64,000 nt of DNA, from assembly GCF_900142805.1 (NCBI RefSeq), contig NZ_FRCF01000002.1, positions 372,001 to 436,000 of the forward strand. The letters are read 5' to 3'. The position numbers were made by a program, and so were the translations under genes. The stretch's first letter is position 1. Each line of letters starts with the position of its first letter. Positions 60,784-64,000 of the stretch are shown here, in pieces. Below the pieces are notes generated by a model that saw only the letters and a list, made by a program, of their open reading frames with translations, did no database searches and was not told the DNA's origin. This stretch comes from Lacicoccus alkaliphilus DSM 16010. Lineage in GTDB: Bacteria > Bacillota > Bacilli > Staphylococcales > Salinicoccaceae.

Positions 60784-61746
60784 ATGGATATTATTAAAAT
60801 AACACCACGTGGTTATTGTTACGGCGTGGTCGATGCGATGGTGATCGCCAGGAACGCATCGATGGACAAGTCGTTGCCAAGGCCGATATATATATTAGGA
60901 ATGATTGTGCACAACAAACATGTGACGGATGCTTTTGAAGAGGATGGCATCGTCACCCTTGACGGGCCGAACAGACTGGAGATCCTTGAAGGAATCAACG
61001 AAGGTACTGTGATTTTCACGGCGCACGGGGTATCACCCGAAGTTAAAAAGCGGGCAAAAGAAAAAGGGTTGACCTGCATTGATGCAACATGTCCCGATGT
61101 CCAGGTGACACATGATCTGATACGCGACAAGACGGAAAAAGGTTATGATGTCGTCTATATCGGTAAAAAGGGCCATCCCGAACCTGAAGGTGCGGTCGGT
61201 GTAAACCCGGAACACGTTCATCTCGTCGAGACGATGGATGACATTGATTTACTCCCTGAAGTGCTGCACGAAAGGAAAATCGTCGTCACCAACCAGACGA
61301 CGATGAGCCAGTGGGACGTCAGTCACCTGATGGATGAATTGAAGTCAAGATACCCGCACATCGAAGTCCAGCAGGAAATCTGCATGGCGACCCAGGTCCG
61401 CCAGGAGGCGGTGGCGGAACAGGCGAACCAGGCAGAGCTGCTGATCGTCGTGGGTGATCCGAAAAGCAACAACTCCAACAGGCTCGCACAGGTCTCCAAG
61501 GAAATCGCACACACGAATGCATACCGCATCAGTTCCCTGAGTGAACTCGATACGGAGTGGCTGAAGGGCATCAATTCCGTCGCAGTTACTGCCGGCGCTT
61601 CCACCCCGACACCGATCGTCAGGGAAGTGATCGAGTATTTGAACAAATACAACGAAGAATCATATGAAGCACCGGAATCAAGAGTTCCGAAGGACAAAAT
61701 CCTGCCTAAAATAAAAAAACCGAAACCGGTTGAAATCATGAAATGA
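60784..61746 (+). CDS. ispH: 4-hydroxy-3-methylbut-2-enyl diphosphate reductase (IspH)
   Basis: Last MEP enzyme, makes IPP and DMAPP. The [4Fe-4S] ligands are Cys12 (RGYCYGV), the Cys in DATCPDV and the Cys in [15 protein letters not shown]-like [14 protein letters not shown] is the substrate-side loop. The start at 60784 is eight bases after AGGAGG; the ATG at 60775 is too close to it. 320 residues. Divergent from cshB, with about 140 bases between. Confidence 0.95.
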   Translation: MDIIKITPRGYCYGVVDAMVIARNASMDKSLPRPIYILGMIVHNKHVTDAFEEDGIVTLDGPNRLEILEGINEGTVIFTAHGVSPEVKKRAKEKGLTCIDATCPDVQVTHDLIRDKTEKGYDVVYIGKKGHPEPEGAVGVNPEHVHLVETMDDIDLLPEVLHERKIVVTNQTTMSQWDVSHLMDELKSRYPHIEVQQEICMATQVRQEAVAEQANQAELLIVVGDPKSNNSNRLAQVSKEIAHTNAYRISSLSELDTEWLKGINSVAVTAGASTPTPIVREVIEYLNKYNEESYEAPESRVPKDKILPKIKKPKPVEIMK

Positions 61747-61758
61747 TATAGTATTGAT

Positions 61759-61799
61759 AAAGGAGCATTCTTCCAGTCCACCTGGATGAATGCTCCTTT
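61759..61799. terminator. bidirectional terminator, ispH / phnE
   Basis: 12-bp outer stem AAAGGAGCATTC / GAATGCTCCTTT with an inner CCAG/CTGG pairing; placed between converging genes. Confidence 0.8.
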
Positions 61800-61809
61800 G
61801 CTTTCCATA

Positions 61810-62595
61810 CTATATATATTTTGCGCGTATCCTCTGCGATATATTCTCGACAACGAGGACGAGTATTAAAATGATGATTATGATCATCAGCGCCTGATCG
61901 AAGTTCCTCAATGACATCTGTGCACTGAGTTCAACACCGATGCCCCCTGCACCGACTAGGCCGAGAACGGTCGCACCCCTGATTGACTTCTCCAGCGCAA
62001 ACAGGCTTGTTCCCACGAATGACGGGGTGGCCTGAGGCAGGACTGAACCCGTGATGACGCCGAAGTATCCCGATCCTGTGGATTCAAGTGCCTCTTTAGG
62101 CTTTTTATCCAGTTCGTCAATCCTTTCGGAGAAGAATCTGGCACAAAATCCGATTGTGTCGATTGTAATCGTCAATATCCCCGCAAAAGGACCGAGCCCT
62201 ACAGCGATCACGAAAAGCAATGCCCATACCAGGTCCGGCACCGTCCTCATGACCGTGACCGCACCTTTCGTCAAGGAGCGCAGGAATGAAAAAGAGTTCG
62301 TCGTTTTGGAAGACAGAAGCGCCACTGGGATCGATATGATCACACCCGCGAAAGTACCGACAAGGGCCATTTCAAAAGTTTCAATCATGGCACTCATTAT
62401 GGGACCGAAGCGGCTGAAATCAGGGGGGAAAGCCTGTGCCAAAAAATCCCCGATATTCATGATTCCGCCTGTGATCCGGCTAAATGTGATATTTGCATTG
62501 TTGATCCCTGTTACAAGAAATGCAAGGACGATGAGTATAAGTATAAAAGACCATATCGACGGCTTTTCAAATCTTTTCGGAGGCTTTGGACTCAT
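61810..62595 (-). CDS. phnE: phosphonate ABC transporter permease PhnE
   Basis: Membrane subunit of a phosphonate/phosphite/phosphate-type importer. Five or six transmembrane helices; the EAA-like loop is GSGYFGVITGSVLPQATPSFVG. 261 residues. Begins 4 bases inside phnC. There is only one phnE here; some relatives have two. Last gene of phnD-phnC-phnE. Confidence 0.9.
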   Translation of the reverse strand: MSPKPPKRFEKPSIWSFILILIVLAFLVTGINNANITFSRITGGIMNIGDFLAQAFPPDFSRFGPIMSAMIETFEMALVGTFAGVIISIPVALLSSKTTNSFSFLRSLTKGAVTVMRTVPDLVWALLFVIAVGLGPFAGILTITIDTIGFCARFFSERIDELDKKPKEALESTGSGYFGVITGSVLPQATPSFVGTSLFALEKSIRGATVLGLVGAGGIGVELSAQMSLRNFDQALMIIIIILILVLVVENISQRIRAKYI

Positions 62596-63401
62596 GAGCT
62601 TTTGGCCTCCTGTTCAATATGCTGTGATGTCTCATCGGAAGATGCTTCCTCTGGACCGGCATTACCAAACAGTGCCGTCTCAAAATTCTCATCGATGACC
62701 GTGACATCACCATCGGCAAACACTTCACCATTCTTCAATGCGATGAAACGGTCAGCATATTTTTTCGCTATCGGCAGCTGATGCAGGATCATCAACAATG
62801 TGATGTTCCTCTCTTCAGCGATGCCCTTCAGCAGCTCCATGACCTCCCTGCCGGCTTTCGGATCCAGGCTTGCTATCGGTTCATCCGCCAAAATGATTTC
62901 AGGATCCTGCATCAGCATCCTGGCGATGGCAATGCGCTGTTTCTGACCGCCTGAAAGCCGGTCTGCCCGTCTTTCCGACAGATGGGCAAGCCCCACCCTG
63001 TCCAGGCATTCCATTGCGCGCTCCCTGAGGGCATCTGAAGCAAATAAGCTGTAGGTTGCCGGTGCAAACTTAACCTGCCCCAATGCACCGAACAATACAT
63101 TTTGAAAAACCGAGACATTATCGACAAGACCAAAAGCCTGGAATACCATACCGACCTTTTTCCTCGTCTCGCGCAGATGATTCCGCTTCCCGGCATCCAC
63201 TCCCCGTCCAAGCAATTTGACGGAACCTTCGGTCGGTTCCTCAAACCCGGTCAATGTACGGAACAGGGTGGACTTCCCGGAGCCGTTATGCCCAAGTATC
63301 ACTATGCTCTCGCCTGTTTTAATGGTGAAGGAAATCCCATTCAATGCAACATCTCGCTGATTATATACTTTTCTGATCTGGTTCACTTCGATGGCATTCA
63401 T
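62592..63401 (-). CDS. phnC: phosphonate ABC transporter ATP-binding protein PhnC
   Basis: ABC ATPase: Walker A ILGHNGSGKSTLF, signature LSGGQKQRIAIARML, Walker B IILADEPIASLDP. 269 residues with an acidic/Ser tail (PEEASSDETSQHIEQ). It follows phnD by one base and overlaps phnE by 4. No phosphonate-degrading gene is in the window. Confidence 0.91.
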   Translation of the reverse strand: MNAIEVNQIRKVYNQRDVALNGISFTIKTGESIVILGHNGSGKSTLFRTLTGFEEPTEGSVKLLGRGVDAGKRNHLRETRKKVGMVFQAFGLVDNVSVFQNVLFGALGQVKFAPATYSLFASDALRERAMECLDRVGLAHLSERRADRLSGGQKQRIAIARMLMQDPEIILADEPIASLDPKAGREVMELLKGIAEERNITLLMILHQLPIAKKYADRFIALKNGEVFADGDVTVIDENFETALFGNAGPEEASSDETSQHIEQEAKSS

Positions 63402-63402
63402 T

Positions 63403-64000
63403 TTATTCCTCGATTTCCAGACCTAAAATCTCATAAGTTTCCCTCATATTATCGTAATCTTCATCAGAAGCTTCGATGATTCCGCCATCTTCATATTTAT
63501 CATTCTCTTCGCTTGATAATATGGCATTAAGCACTTCTTCTTCATTTTCCATCAGGATGTTCAGGAACTCATCCTTGAACGCCTGAGGCAGTGTATCATT
63601 CAAAATGAATGGGTCTGCAGGCAGCGGCTCCCCTTCATAGATCAGCCTGTATTCATCTCCAAGCCCTTCCTCCTGGATGGTATGCCAATGTTTGACGCCG
63701 TCCGCCATGACATCGACCTCACCGTTCAAAAGTGATTCCAGCGCATTGTCCCCCAGCAGTTGAATATCGAAATCCGCATCCAGATCATAACCCTCGTCCA
63801 CCAGTATGCCGCTGGGACCGATATGACCTGATGTCGAGCCGGTATCTTTCATGGCTATCGTTTTACCCACTGCATCGTCCAGTGATTCTATCCCGCTTTC
63901 TTCGCTTGCGATGAAGACGACATGATAATGTCCCTCGGCCCTATGGACGCCGCCGGCAAGCTCGATTTCGGGTTTCGCTTCTTTTGATAATATGTATTCA
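63403..64000 (-). CDS. phnD: phosphonate-type substrate-binding protein PhnD (5' end cut by window edge)
   Basis: Periplasmic-type binding protein domain of the PhnD/PtxB family. The reading frame is open from the window end to the stop at 63403, about 199 codons. Seen: AGGVHRAEGHYHVVFIA, MKDTGSTSGHIGPSGILVDEG and GEVDVMADGVKHWH, the usual family blocks. The signal peptide/lipobox is beyond the window. Ligand (phosphonate, phosphite, or other phosphorus ester) cannot be stated. It is very acidic at the C-terminus. Confidence 0.88.
   Translation of the reverse strand, partial: EYILSKEAKPEIELAGGVHRAEGHYHVVFIASEESGIESLDDAVGKTIAMKDTGSTSGHIGPSGILVDEGYDLDADFDIQLLGDNALESLLNGEVDVMADGVKHWHTIQEEGLGDEYRLIYEGEPLPADPFILNDTLPQAFKDEFLNILMENEEEVLNAILSSEENDKYEDGGIIEASDEDYDNMRETYEILGLEIEE

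Noticed and set aside
61319-61522. Gly/Pro-rich 67-codon minus-strand frame in ispH
   Set aside because: Low-complexity shadow of ispH, without ribosome site or conserved features.
1-64000. CRISPR arrays, transposons, prophage, toxin-antitoxin or defence genes
   Set aside because: No regularly spaced repeats, transposase, integrase other than XerD, or defence-type domains were found; the window is a syntenic core region.

Overview
The window is a stretch of low-to-middle GC Firmicutes core chromosome, most likely from the Staphylococcaceae. A moderately halophilic genus such as Salinicoccus or Jeotgalicoccus fits best; this is inference from the following. Gene order follows the Bacillus subtilis yqf-yqg-yqh-yqi-yqj-yqk blocks. 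The sporulation genes that separate efp from accB in Bacillus are missing, so efp abuts accB. mreA-mreB-zur (here znuC-znuB-zur) and sodA next to a class B PBP gene are staphylococcal arrangements. Many proteins, such as PstS, the lipoprotein at 32087 and the PBP, are rich in Asp and Glu. I see no rRNA, tRNA, CRISPR array, insertion sequence, prophage or other mobile element. No gap between genes exceeds 300 bases. The sequence has no ambiguous bases.

Layout. 1-5.8 kb: resA (cut by the window edge), rluB, scpB, scpA, a DUF309 gene, deoB, xerD and fur. 5.8-10.2 kb: nudF, a yqkF/yqkD-like pair, rnz and an AraC/GyrI-type regulator. 10.3-20.3 kb: an M20 peptidase, a 33-codon Prli42-like gene, a bacilliredoxin and the complete branched-chain keto-acid operon ptb-bcd-buk-lpdV-bkdAA-bkdAB-bkdB. 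20.3-34.3 kb: recN-argR-tlyA-dxs-ispA-xseB-xseA-nusB-yqhY-accC-accB, efp-pepP, a lipoprotein, yqhQ and a rhodanese-like yqhL. 34.4-41.8 kb: a CoA-disulfide reductase/rhodanese fusion under a CsoR/CstR-type operator, a lone gcvT behind a one-aptamer glycine riboswitch, aroK and the comG pseudopilus operon. 42-47.2 kb: small membrane proteins, YqgX, an SDR, glcK-yqgQ-rhomboid-fthC. 47.3-54.8 kb: pstSCAB-phoU behind a PhoP box, a class B PBP and sodA. 55-64 kb: ispG, the znuC-znuB-zur operon with two Zur boxes, nfo, cshB, ispH and phnE-phnC-phnD (the last cut by the edge).

How the parts work together. Housekeeping pathways dominate: chromosome segregation (ScpAB, XerD), repair (RecN, exonuclease VII, Nfo), isoprenoid synthesis by the MEP pathway (dxs, ispG, ispH plus ispA), fatty-acid initiation (AccBC; branched acyl-CoA primers from Bkd) and competence. 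Nutrient and stress regulation is visible in the DNA itself: a PerR-type box before fur, two Zur boxes before znuC, four PhoP half-sites before pstS, a candidate ARG box before argR, a CsoR/CstR palindrome before cdr and a glycine riboswitch before gcvT.

I did not find a wholly new multi-gene system. The best leads are the CstR-like control of cdr at a locus where gcvPA and gcvPB are missing, the singlet glycine riboswitch, an in-frame stop at codon 5 of nudF, two mini-genes too short for ordinary ORF calling, and several unassigned perfect inverted repeats in promoter regions.
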